A stretch of DNA of 32,382 bases from Candidatus Collierbacteria bacterium (GTDB lineage: Bacteria > Patescibacteriota > Microgenomatia > UBA1400 > MFAQ01). The DNA lies in assembly GCA_903873735.1 (NCBI GenBank), contig CAIQPO010000067.1, forward strand, positions 1-32,382, given 5' to 3'. Below are positions 7,338-12,931 of the stretch, one piece after another. The stretch's first letter is position 1. Each line of letters starts with the position of its first letter. The notes under the pieces are model-generated. The model worked only from the letters and a program-made list of their open reading frames with translations. It did no database searches and was not told the origin of the DNA. The translations under genes were made by a program, and so were the position numbers.

Positions 7338-7431
7338 TCTTCAGTCGAATTATGTTCGCTTCAGGACCCGGCTCGACAGGTTCGTTACGAAACTGTCTCC
7401 GCCATGTTCTCATCCCGCTGCTATTACAAAC

Positions 7432-7455
7432 AAAAAAGTTTGGACAAGCCAAACT
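7432..7455 (-). terminator. Intrinsic terminator of tRNA-Glu
   Basis: AGTTTGG/CCAAACT stem (7455-7449 with 7443-7437 on the minus strand) with a five-base loop, followed by six U residues. It starts about 11 bases after the tRNA 3' end. Confidence 0.88.
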
Positions 7456-7462
7456 CTTTTAT

Positions 7463-7483
7463 TTGTGACCCCGGCGGGATTCG
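7463..7483. repeat. tRNA-Glu 3' end (21-bp direct repeat, copy 2)
   Basis: Partner of 7317-7337; this copy belongs to the intact tRNA gene. Confidence 0.9.
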
Positions 7484-7539
7484 AACCCGCGATCTATTGG
7501 ATGAGAACCAATTATCCTAGACCACTAGACGACGGGGCC
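7466..7539 (-). tRNA. tRNA-Glu (anticodon CUC)
   Basis: The 74-base minus-strand segment folds as a full cloverleaf. The acceptor GGCCCCG pairs with CGGGGTC (one G-U pair), the anticodon stem ATTGG/CCAAT holds the seven-base loop TTCTCAT with anticodon CTC, and the T-arm is GCGGG-TTCGAAT-CCCGC. The discriminator is A and CCA is not encoded, so the tail must be added enzymatically. It has its own terminator just downstream. Confidence 0.96.
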
Positions 7540-7594
7540 AAAGATCGAGCCCTTATATTCTACCAAAGACAAGCACATTTTTGGTGGGGGAAAC

Positions 7595-7623
7595 TTGACA
7601 AGTATAGCCAATAAATGTAAAAT
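7595..7623 (+). promoter_or_regulatory. Near-consensus sigma70 promoter for a short RNA
   Basis: TTGACA (7595-7600), 17-base spacer, TAAAAT (7618-7623), the best promoter match in the window. No ORF follows before the terminator at 7682-7706. Confidence 0.75.
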
Positions 7624-7629
7624 ACCAAT

Positions 7630-7706
7630 CGATTCTTGAATTACCTCGCTGAAATTCGAAACCTGCCCGGTTTCCATTTAATAGCCTACGAGGCTAATTT
7701 TTTTTT
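7630..7706 (+). ncRNA. Candidate small RNA of about 77 nt with three hairpins
   Basis: The transcript predicted from the promoter at 7595-7623 contains three successive hairpins: GAATT/AATTC (7638-7642 with 7653-7657), GAAACC/GGTTTC (7658-7663 with 7669-7674) and the terminator TAGCC/GGCTA (7682-7686 with 7692-7696) followed by nine U residues. It encodes no plausible peptide. greA, 90 bases further on, has its own promoter at 7731-7758, so this looks like an independent RNA rather than a greA leader, though an attenuator role cannot be excluded. Confidence 0.5.
7682..7706 (+). terminator. Intrinsic terminator of the short RNA
   Basis: Five-pair stem TAGCC/GGCTA with a five-base loop and nine consecutive U residues. 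Confidence 0.85.
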
Positions 7707-7730
7707 GAATGAACCAGTTGTATTTGATTG

Positions 7731-7758
7731 TTGACAATATCAAAACAACCTTTATATT
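7731..7758 (+). promoter_or_regulatory. Sigma70 promoter of greA
   Basis: Perfect TTGACA (7731-7736), 16-base spacer, TATATT (7753-7758). The start point would be near 7765, giving a 32-base leader without a Shine-Dalgarno. Confidence 0.7.
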
Positions 7759-7796
7759 TAATAACTATTGTCAAAAATAATTGCTAAAAAAATTAT

Positions 7797-8267
7797 ATGA
7801 AACAAGACAATCAGAGAGTTCAAATGACGCCAGTTGGCTACAACCAGCTAGTCGATGAGCTCAAACAACTAGAAAACATCAAGCTTCCTGAAGCTATTGA
7901 TCGCGTGGCAAAAGCCCGTGAATTTGGTGATCTCTCCGAGAACGCCGAATATCACTCAGCCAAAGACGACCTTTCAGCCCTTGAGGGTAGAATTGATGAG
8001 CTAAAAGACATAATCGCCAGGGTTCAAGTTGTTGACCTTAAAAAAGGTGACAGTGAGGTAACCATTGGCTCCACCGTTCACATCGAAGTTAATGGTTCAG
8101 AACATCAATTCACCATCGTAGGTGAGTGGGAAGCTGATCCAGCTGCTAAAAAAATCAGCCATGAATCTCCTCTTGGTAAAGCTCTAATGGGAAGGAAAGT
8201 CGGAGATGTAGTTGAAGTTGAAGCTCCTGCTGGAAAAATCTCATACAAAGTGAATCAAGTTAAATAA
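7797..8267 (+). CDS. greA: Transcription elongation factor GreA
   Basis: The 156-residue protein matches GreA throughout: an N-terminal coiled coil (about residues 10-80) whose tip carries R-E-F-G-D-L-S-E-N-A-E-Y, with the acidic residues that sit in the RNA polymerase active site and trigger cleavage of backtracked RNA, and a C-terminal FKBP-like domain (about 85-156) with S-P-L-G-K-A-L-M-G and the typical G-D-x-V-E-V ending. Length is normal for the family. It is transcribed alone from the promoter at 7731-7758 to the terminator at 8289-8310. No Shine-Dalgarno is seen; the region before the ATG is A-rich. Confidence 0.97.
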   Translation: MKQDNQRVQMTPVGYNQLVDELKQLENIKLPEAIDRVAKAREFGDLSENAEYHSAKDDLSALEGRIDELKDIIARVQVVDLKKGDSEVTIGSTVHIEVNGSEHQFTIVGEWEADPAAKKISHESPLGKALMGRKVGDVVEVEAPAGKISYKVNQVK

Positions 8268-8288
8268 TAACTAACAGTTCTAAAAAAG

Positions 8289-8310
8289 GCGGCGAATAGC
8301 CGCTTTTTTT
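8289..8310 (+). terminator. Intrinsic terminator of greA
   Basis: GCGGC (8289-8293) pairs with GCCGC (8299-8303), five-base loop, seven U residues. The T-tract doubles as part of the next gene's -35 element. Confidence 0.92.
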
Positions 8311-8337
8311 GACTAAACACAAGTTTGAAAGTATAAT
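8309..8337 (+). promoter_or_regulatory. Sigma70 promoter of the lipoprotein gene
   Basis: TTGACT (8309-8314), 17-base spacer, perfect TATAAT (8332-8337). The 44-base leader contains a GAAA-capped hairpin (CCAC/GTGG, about 8354-8365) and GGAG ten bases before the ATG. Confidence 0.78.
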
Positions 8338-8388
8338 ATAGGATATCAGTTATCCACGAAAGTGGCGCACCTTTGGAGTATTAAATAG

Positions 8389-8751
8389 ATGAAACACATT
8401 CCATTGCTGATTTTAGTTTTGTTTGTGGCTGTTTTTGGCCTTGCCTGTTCTCCACAAGATCAATCAACTACGGCATTGTCCAAAGTCTATCTCGCAGATT
8501 GTTACCAGTTCAAGCTTGAGAATTCTCCCCCAGGCTGCGTCGAGCAGTTGGTTGATAGTTATCTTGTTGTTGTTCTAAGCTCTGGAGTCATCCAAGAAAA
8601 ACAACCCGCGCTCATCGGAGAAAAAGGTGAAAAGACAGTATTTGTCGGCCAAGAAGAAGAAAAGTTGATATTCTTTGTCGATGGTCCAGTTAAATCAAAT
8701 AAGTGGACAATTACAACCGACAAGCAGATCTTCATTTTTAATACCAAATAG
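8389..8751 (+). CDS. Small predicted lipoprotein, orphan
   Basis: The 120-residue protein begins with a lipoprotein-type signal: M-K-H, a hydrophobic stretch (residues 4-19) and a cysteine in G-L-A-C-S. The -3 residue is glycine, not the usual leucine, so the lipobox is imperfect. The mature part has two more cysteines (in A-D-C-Y and P-G-C-V), which could form a disulfide outside the cell, and is strand-rich. I recognise no family. It is a single-gene transcript between its own promoter and terminator, with GGAG ten bases before the ATG. Confidence 0.72.
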   Translation: MKHIPLLILVLFVAVFGLACSPQDQSTTALSKVYLADCYQFKLENSPPGCVEQLVDSYLVVVLSSGVIQEKQPALIGEKGEKTVFVGQEEEKLIFFVDGPVKSNKWTITTDKQIFIFNTK

Positions 8752-8760
8752 TCAAACAAA

Positions 8761-8787
8761 CTACCCTAATACAGGGTGGTTTTTTTA
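8761..8787 (+). terminator. Intrinsic terminator of the lipoprotein gene
   Basis: CTACCCT (8761-8767) pairs with AGGGTGG (8773-8779, one G-U pair) and is followed by eight U residues. Confidence 0.88.
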
Positions 8788-8790
8788 CAT

Positions 8791-8813
8791 AAAAAAGCCC
8801 GCATGAAGCGGGC
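8791..8813 (-). terminator. Intrinsic terminator of the 8821-9093 gene
   Basis: Minus-strand GCCCGC/GCGGGC stem (8813-8808 with 8802-8797), five-base loop, six U residues. It lies back to back with the terminator at 8761-8787. Confidence 0.9.
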
Positions 8814-8820
8814 ATTCGTC

Positions 8821-9093
8821 CTAGCGAGGTCCGAAGAGAGATTGAACCAGAGCAGGGTTGAAGAAGAGCACTGCTCCAGCCACAATCACCAGGAGGATGA
8901 ACAAACATCCCATTCTGGATATGATATTTCCCAGGCCATCAAGTAGGGTGTGAAGTAGCTGGCTGGTCCAATGCAGTTTGGCACGCGCCTCAAGCACTTT
9001 GGCATAGGCTTCATGCTCCATCGCTTCTGCACGGCCTTTGGCCTCGATCACTTCTGGACGATTTTCTTCATCTTCGTAATCATAATCACTCAT
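8821..9093 (-). CDS. Small single-span membrane protein with acidic N-terminus, orphan
   Basis: The 90-residue protein starts with a very acidic tail (M-S-D-Y-D-Y-E-D-E-E-N), continues with an alanine/glutamate-rich, probably coiled-coil helix (residues 15-40) and ends in one membrane span (about 60-80) with only a short outer tail. It would be membrane anchored by its C-terminal region with the acidic part in the cytoplasm. No family recognised. The start is fixed by GGAGG five bases before the ATG; promoter and terminator are both strong and private. Confidence 0.75.
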   Translation of the reverse strand: MSDYDYEDEENRPEVIEAKGRAEAMEHEAYAKVLEARAKLHWTSQLLHTLLDGLGNIISRMGCLFILLVIVAGAVLFFNPALVQSLFGPR

Positions 9094-9129
9094 AGCAACC
9101 TCCGTATGGAAAAGTTCTTGGTAACGGGC

Positions 9130-9158
9130 ATTTTATCACGCAACCTATATAAGTTCAA
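9130..9158 (-). promoter_or_regulatory. Sigma70 promoter of the 8821-9093 gene
   Basis: On the minus strand TTGAAC (9158-9153), 17-base spacer, TAAAAT (9135-9130). Confidence 0.75.
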
Positions 9159-9186
9159 TTTATGCCCCTGTTATACAATCAATCCT

Positions 9187-9774
9187 ATGGAAGAAAAATA
9201 CAAGCAAGCTCTAGAAAAACAACTTGACATTAAAATATTCACACACTCACTCGCCCTTGAAGCTTGCATGTCTGGTTTGTTTGATTATTTTCAAAAAAAT
9301 GGGCTTCTATCTCCCCAAGACCCTCCCAAGGAAGATTGGCAACTAGCCGGATTAATTCACGACATCGACTATTCCGAGCCATACAAGGAAGATCATCCAA
9401 ATAAAACCAAAGAAGCCTTGGCTAAATACGATCTAGATATTTCTGATTCTATTCACTCAATCATCAAAGCTCACGCCCCGGAACTAACAGGGTACCAACC
9501 CAAAAACAAAGCCGAATGGTCAATCTTCTGCGCCGACTCCCTCACTGGTTTGATTATGGCAGTGGCTTATGTCTACCCGTCAAAAAAACTAGCTGATGTC
9601 CAGCTAAGTTCTGTAATGAAACGCTTCTTAAAAGAGCCGAAATTTGCAGCAGGCACAAGAAGAGATGAGGTAGCTATGTGCGCCAACCCTGAAGGTTTGA
9701 ATCTTCCTCTGGAAACGTTCGTCTCCATCTGCCTAGATTCGATGAAATCTGTTGCTCCATCTCTCTCGCTTTAA
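9187..9774 (+). CDS. HD-domain phosphohydrolase-like protein
   Basis: The 195-residue protein has an HD-superfamily layout: a first histidine in F-T-H-S-L-A-L-E, the H-D pair in L-I-H-D-I-D-Y (about residues 55-61), later histidine A-H-A-P-E and a final aspartate in C-A-D-S-L-T-G. These would bind one or two metals and hydrolyse a phosphoester, often a nucleotide; the substrate is unknown. An open frame extends upstream to 8971 but would overlap the opposite gene. The ATG at 9187 is chosen because an extended -10-like TG-T-TATACA (9169-9177) ends nine bases before it, consistent with a nearly leaderless mRNA. Confidence 0.82.
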   Translation: MEEKYKQALEKQLDIKIFTHSLALEACMSGLFDYFQKNGLLSPQDPPKEDWQLAGLIHDIDYSEPYKEDHPNKTKEALAKYDLDISDSIHSIIKAHAPELTGYQPKNKAEWSIFCADSLTGLIMAVAYVYPSKKLADVQLSSVMKRFLKEPKFAAGTRRDEVAMCANPEGLNLPLETFVSICLDSMKSVAPSLSL

Positions 9775-9776
9775 TC

Positions 9777-9785
9777 TGCTAAAAT
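9777..9785 (+). promoter_or_regulatory. Extended -10 promoter of the serS leader
   Basis: TG-C-TAAAAT (9777-9785) just after the HD-gene stop; no convincing -35. Transcription would start near 9792, at the foot of the leader's first stem. Confidence 0.6.
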
Positions 9786-9791
9786 ACAAGC

Positions 9792-9943
9792 TACAAGCGT
9801 TAAGACAGCCTCCAACTGTCAAGCTCTTCCGGGTAGCAACGGAAGCGGGAAAGCCCGTAATCGCTAAATTGAGTATTGTTATATGGTGGCAACTGTTTTG
9901 CGAAAGCAAAGCCCGATAACACGCAGTCCTGGCGTGTTTTTTT
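9792..9943 (+). promoter_or_regulatory. T-box-like leader of serS with antiterminator/terminator switch
   Basis: The 150-base leader folds into a first domain closed by AGCGTTA/TAATCGCT (9796-9802 with 9858-9865), holding three hairpins: GACAG/CTGTC with loop CCTCCAA, CTTCCG/CGGAAG with loop GGTAGCAA, and CGGG/CCCG. A second element has GTTAT/ATAAC (9878-9882 with 9916-9920), a GG/CC pair, a seven-base one-sided bulge TGGCAAC (9887-9893) and a GAAA-capped TTTGC/GCAAA helix. T-box antiterminators have such a seven-base bulge, UGGNACC, whose UGGN pairs with the tRNA NCCA end; UGGC here fits tRNA-Ser with discriminator G. The 3' arm ATAAC is shared with the terminator AACACGC/GCGTGTT (9918-9924 with 9932-9938, U run after), making the two exclusive. 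The serine codons UCC and AGC occur in hairpin loops, each followed by AA. A canonical long stem I is absent. Confidence 0.55.
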
Positions 9944-9980
9944 GTATCTTCAGGGCAAATTAGTAATAAAATAAACTCAA

Positions 9981-11240
9981 ATGATAGACATTAACTATAT
10001 AAGAGAGAACCAAGACAGCCTCAAAACAGCCATTGCTCACAAACAAATGGATCCGTCGATCGTAGATCGAGTATTGGCTGCAGATGAAATAAGAAGAACG
10101 CTAATAAAAGAGGTTGAAGAACTTCGGTTTCAGGGAAACGAAAACATTGCTGGAGTAAAAGGTAGACCAAGTGATGAACAAATTGCCAAAGGAAAAGAAA
10201 TCAAACAAAAACTCCAAGAACTGGATCCCAAGCTGCAAGAAGCTGAAAAAAACTTTTCTGAATTAATGCTCTATGTTCCCAATCCTTCAGCATCAGATGT
10301 TCCACTCGGAAAAGACGAATCGGGTAATACTGAGGTGAAGAAATGGGGAGAACCTCCGACCTTCGACTTTCCTGTTTTACCTCATGAGGAGCTAGCAGAC
10401 AACTTAAATCTCTTAGATAACAAGCGAGCCGTAAGAATTGCTGGCAACCGGGCTTTCTTTACCAAAAATGATTTAGTTCTTTTGGAATATGGCTTGCTGA
10501 TGTACGCCCTCAAAAAAATGATTGCCAAAGGCTATACACCCATGACAGTTCCCTGGATGGTAAACGACGATGCTATGTGGGGCACTGGATACTTCCCCTG
10601 GGGTAAAGAGGATCACTACCAAACACAAGATGGTCAAAAGCTAATTGGCACCGCCGAAGTGTCTCTTACGGCCTTCTACAAAGATGAGACTCTCGACGAA
10701 AAAGACCTGCCGGTAAAGATGGTTGGGATTTCTCCTTGTTATCGTAGAGAAGTTGGATCATATGGAAAAGACACTAAAGGAATTTTCAGGGTTCATCAAT
10801 TCAACAAAGTTGAACAGGTTGTGTACACAATTGCAGACGAAGAAACAACTAGGGCAATGCACGACGAAATGCTTTCTCACACTGAGGAGTTGCTTCAGGA
10901 TCTCAAACTTCCTTATCACGTGCTTCTTATGTGTACTGGTGACATGGGTGCAGGCCAGCGACGAAAGTACGATGTTGAGGTCTGGTTCCCTAGCCAAAAC
11001 ACATACCGAGAGACCCATTCGGACTCGTATTTCAATGATTTTCAAAGTCGTAGATTAAATATCAAGTACAGATCCAAGGATGGTACTATCAAATTTGTTT
11101 ACACCCTAAACAACACCGTAGTGGCAACTCCAAGAATCCTAGGTGCTATTCTTGAAAATTATCAACAAGCCGATGGCTCAGTCAAAGTGCCCGAGGTGCT
11201 AGTCCCATTTGTCGGCAAAGAAGTCATAACACGTGCTTAA
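9981..11240 (+). CDS. serS: Seryl-tRNA synthetase
   Basis: The 419-residue protein has the full class II seryl-tRNA synthetase build: an N-terminal antiparallel coiled coil (about residues 1-110) that grips the long variable arm of tRNA-Ser, then the catalytic domain with the T-A-E-V-S serine-binding segment, motif 2 C-Y-R-R-E-V-G-S-Y-G-K-D-T-K-G-I-F-R-V-H-Q-F, and motif 3 near the C-terminus (N-T-V-V-A-T-P-R-I-L-G-A-I-L-E-N-Y-Q). It charges tRNA-Ser (and the selenocysteine tRNA where present). Expression is probably set by the T-box-like leader at 9792-9943. Its last eight bases overlap the GTG start of the carboxypeptidase gene, so the two are coupled. Confidence 0.98.
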   Translation: MIDINYIRENQDSLKTAIAHKQMDPSIVDRVLAADEIRRTLIKEVEELRFQGNENIAGVKGRPSDEQIAKGKEIKQKLQELDPKLQEAEKNFSELMLYVPNPSASDVPLGKDESGNTEVKKWGEPPTFDFPVLPHEELADNLNLLDNKRAVRIAGNRAFFTKNDLVLLEYGLLMYALKKMIAKGYTPMTVPWMVNDDAMWGTGYFPWGKEDHYQTQDGQKLIGTAEVSLTAFYKDETLDEKDLPVKMVGISPCYRREVGSYGKDTKGIFRVHQFNKVEQVVYTIADEETTRAMHDEMLSHTEELLQDLKLPYHVLLMCTGDMGAGQRRKYDVEVWFPSQNTYRETHSDSYFNDFQSRRLNIKYRSKDGTIKFVYTLNNTVVATPRILGAILENYQQADGSVKVPEVLVPFVGKEVITRA

Positions 11241-12297
11241 AAAAATTCTTTCACTTATCCCCATTTTGATTCTCGTTGGCATATATCTTGCCTATACCTA
11301 TACCGAATCAAACAAACCATCTCTATCACCATTCGGTGGACAAATAAATGATGGAGGTGAAGCAATTAAAAAAAGAATTTCCGCTCCTCTCAATCTGGAC
11401 TTTGCCATGTCTACAGAAATAGAAAGTCTGTCTACTCTCCCGAGATATATGGTCTACAACGCCGACACCGGTAAAGTGTATTACTCTAAAGCCACAAGTG
11501 ATTTTATTTCTCCTGCTTCATTTACCAAGCTAATGTCTAGTATGGTGGCTATCGATCTAATTCCTCTCGACACCGAAATTACAGCAACTCCAGAGTCCAT
11601 CAATAAAGTACCTACCATTCTTGAGCTTAAGGCGGGTGAAATTATGCCCGCGTCCGAACTTCTAAGAGCAGCAATTGCCACCAGCGCCAATGACGCAGCC
11701 CAAACTTTAGCCGACGGAGCAGCCAAGAAAGCAGGGTTAACTCAAAAAGAATTTATCAAACTAATGAATCAAAAAGCCCAGCTAATCGGGATGAAAACTA
11801 GCCGCTTTGCCAATCCCGATGGACTTGATGATGATAATCAGTTCTCAAGTCTCACTGATATCGCCCAAATGACTCACAATGTATTGGAAAACTATCCTGA
11901 AATTTCGTCTGCCGCAGCCACAGACCGACAAGATATCGAAAAAACCGACAAGCACGGTAGATACTACTTGCCAAACTGGAACGGACTCCTTGGAATCTAC
12001 CCCGGAGTGAATGGTCTAAAAATCGCCTACACCGAAAAAGCAGGGTACTCAACCATTGTCACCGCCAAAGTCAACGACAAAAATTTTGTCGCCATCGTCT
12101 CAGGAGCCGATTCTTACCTTGAGCGAGACAGGGCGGCTGCAGATTTACTCGACGCTGCTCTAATCGCTGAAAAAATTTCACCCAAAAAAATCAATCGCTG
12201 GGCACTAAACAAAAAATACAAAGAGTGGGGAGATCTGGCAAGACAGATTAGGGCAGAAATTGAAGCTACCAAATCAGCCAAAAATGTCACTGATTAA
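11233..12297 (+). CDS. D-alanyl-D-alanine carboxypeptidase-like protein (peptidase S11), divergent third motif
   Basis: The 354-residue protein has an N-terminal membrane anchor or signal (residues 5-24) and then the penicillin-binding fold: S96-F-T-K99 as the nucleophile motif (S-x-x-K) and S151-A-N153 as S-x-N. The third motif, normally K-T-G, reads K263-I-A in G-L-K-I-A-Y-T, so threonine and glycine are lost while the rest of the strand is kept. Such enzymes trim the terminal D-alanine of peptidoglycan pentapeptides outside the cell; with K-I-A the activity may be reduced or changed. The GTG start lies within the end of serS, and the next gene starts 14 bases before this stop. Confidence 0.85.
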   Translation: MLKKILSLIPILILVGIYLAYTYTESNKPSLSPFGGQINDGGEAIKKRISAPLNLDFAMSTEIESLSTLPRYMVYNADTGKVYYSKATSDFISPASFTKLMSSMVAIDLIPLDTEITATPESINKVPTILELKAGEIMPASELLRAAIATSANDAAQTLADGAAKKAGLTQKEFIKLMNQKAQLIGMKTSRFANPDGLDDDNQFSSLTDIAQMTHNVLENYPEISSAAATDRQDIEKTDKHGRYYLPNWNGLLGIYPGVNGLKIAYTEKAGYSTIVTAKVNDKNFVAIVSGADSYLERDRAAADLLDAALIAEKISPKKINRWALNKKYKEWGDLARQIRAEIEATKSAKNVTD

Positions 12298-12910
12298 CTA
12301 CTTTTTCCCCAAAGTGATCCATTTGGGAGATACAAAATTCAATCGGAATATTAGTGTAAATATTTGGGGAGGGGAACCCACCATCATTGTAGATGGCCTG
12401 ATAGAGTCTGGGTCTATCATGACTCATATTTGGAAATCAGGCATACACCAGCTAATACCCAAAAGCTATACTCCCAAAAAGATTCTACTTCTTGGGCTTG
12501 CTGCTGGTTCAAATGCAATTCTCATAAACAAGCTCTATCCCAAAGCCAAAATTACCGCTGTTGAAATAGATCCCGATATGGTGGAAATTGGTAAAAAATA
12601 CGGTCGTCTCAATCAGGTAAAAAATCTACAAATAATAACCGACGACGCAGAAGACTTTGCTCAAAAAAACCAAGAAAAATTTGATATTTGTTTGGTCGAT
12701 TGTTTTGTGGGCAAAGAGATACCAGTCAGACTAGAATCTCTCACATTTATTGAAAATCTGAAAAACAACTGCCGTTTCGTACTGATCAATCGCTTGTGGT
12801 ATCAAGAAACAAAGAATGTCTCGCAAAAGTTTCTAAACAAGCTGAATACTAAGTTTCTGGCACTTAAAGCCCATACTGGCACAAACATTATTATCTCTCT
12901 TGTCGCGTGA
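12284..12910 (+). CDS. Spermidine-synthase-like Rossmann methyltransferase-fold protein
   Basis: The 208-residue protein has the spermidine synthase-like fold: motif I L-L-L-G-L-A-A-G-S-N-A (about residues 73-83), the nucleoside-binding acidic residue in A-V-E-I-D-P-D-M-V (about 96-104), T-D-D-A-E-D-F and the D-I-C-L-V-D-C-F strand. It lacks the N-terminal beta-domain and the usual D-S-S/T-D-P gate, so polyamine synthesis is doubtful; many small relatives have unknown roles. A longer frame opens at a TTG (12260); the ATG at 12284, overlapping the carboxypeptidase end by 14 bases, is preferred. It is the last gene of the serS operon. Confidence 0.75.
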   Translation: MSLINYFFPKVIHLGDTKFNRNISVNIWGGEPTIIVDGLIESGSIMTHIWKSGIHQLIPKSYTPKKILLLGLAAGSNAILINKLYPKAKITAVEIDPDMVEIGKKYGRLNQVKNLQIITDDAEDFAQKNQEKFDICLVDCFVGKEIPVRLESLTFIENLKNNCRFVLINRLWYQETKNVSQKFLNKLNTKFLALKAHTGTNIIISLVA

Positions 12911-12916
12911 AACCTT

Positions 12917-12922
12917 TATAAT
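12917..12922 (+). promoter_or_regulatory. -10 element of secA
   Basis: A perfect TATAAT nine bases before the secA ATG, with no -35 match and no ribosome site after it, suggesting a nearly leaderless secA message in addition to readthrough from the serS operon. Confidence 0.5.
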
Positions 12923-12931
12923 AACCTCGAT

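Larger units (their letters stand above)
7285..7425 (-). ncRNA. Candidate structured RNA downstream of tRNA-Glu, sharing the tRNA 3' end
   Basis: This minus-strand segment is much richer in G and C than its surroundings and is boxed by two terminators: one ends tRNA-Glu (7455-7432), the other ends the segment itself (7309-7285). It can close with an outer stem GCGGGAT/ATCCCGC (7418-7412 with 7334-7328). Inside is a hairpin GACAG...CTGTC (arms about 7397-7393 and 7379-7375, one internal mismatch) and GTCGA/TCGAC arms. Its 3' end repeats 21 bases of the tRNA-Glu 3' end exactly (7317-7337 against 7463-7483). No matching 5' acceptor arm is present, so it is not a normal tRNA. It may be a tRNA-derived RNA, a decayed tRNA or a separate RNA family. 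Open readings across it run through both terminators and are not credible. Confidence 0.45.

Noticed and set aside
7317-7425. Signal recognition particle RNA
   Set aside because: The GC-rich segment has a GTC...CCGG stretch that recalls it, but the conserved G-G-A-A-G-C-A-G-C core and single long hairpin are absent.
7249-7468. Open readings of 65-67 codons on both strands across the tRNA-linked region
   Set aside because: They run through the tRNA terminator, the GC-rich folded segment and its terminator, have no ribosome site and overlap each other; the sequence is better explained as RNA.
7317-7483. Attachment-site duplication from an element integrated in tRNA-Glu
   Set aside because: The two 21-base copies are only 146 bases apart with no integrase or cargo between them, so at most a remnant; a tRNA-derived RNA explains the data as well.
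9187-9774. Longer HD-domain protein beginning at 8971
   Set aside because: The extra 72 residues lie opposite a well-supported small gene and its promoter, and the HD fold is complete from the ATG at 9187.
10723-11058. Frames of 95-111 codons on both strands inside serS
   Set aside because: They are shadows of the highly conserved catalytic domain of seryl-tRNA synthetase.
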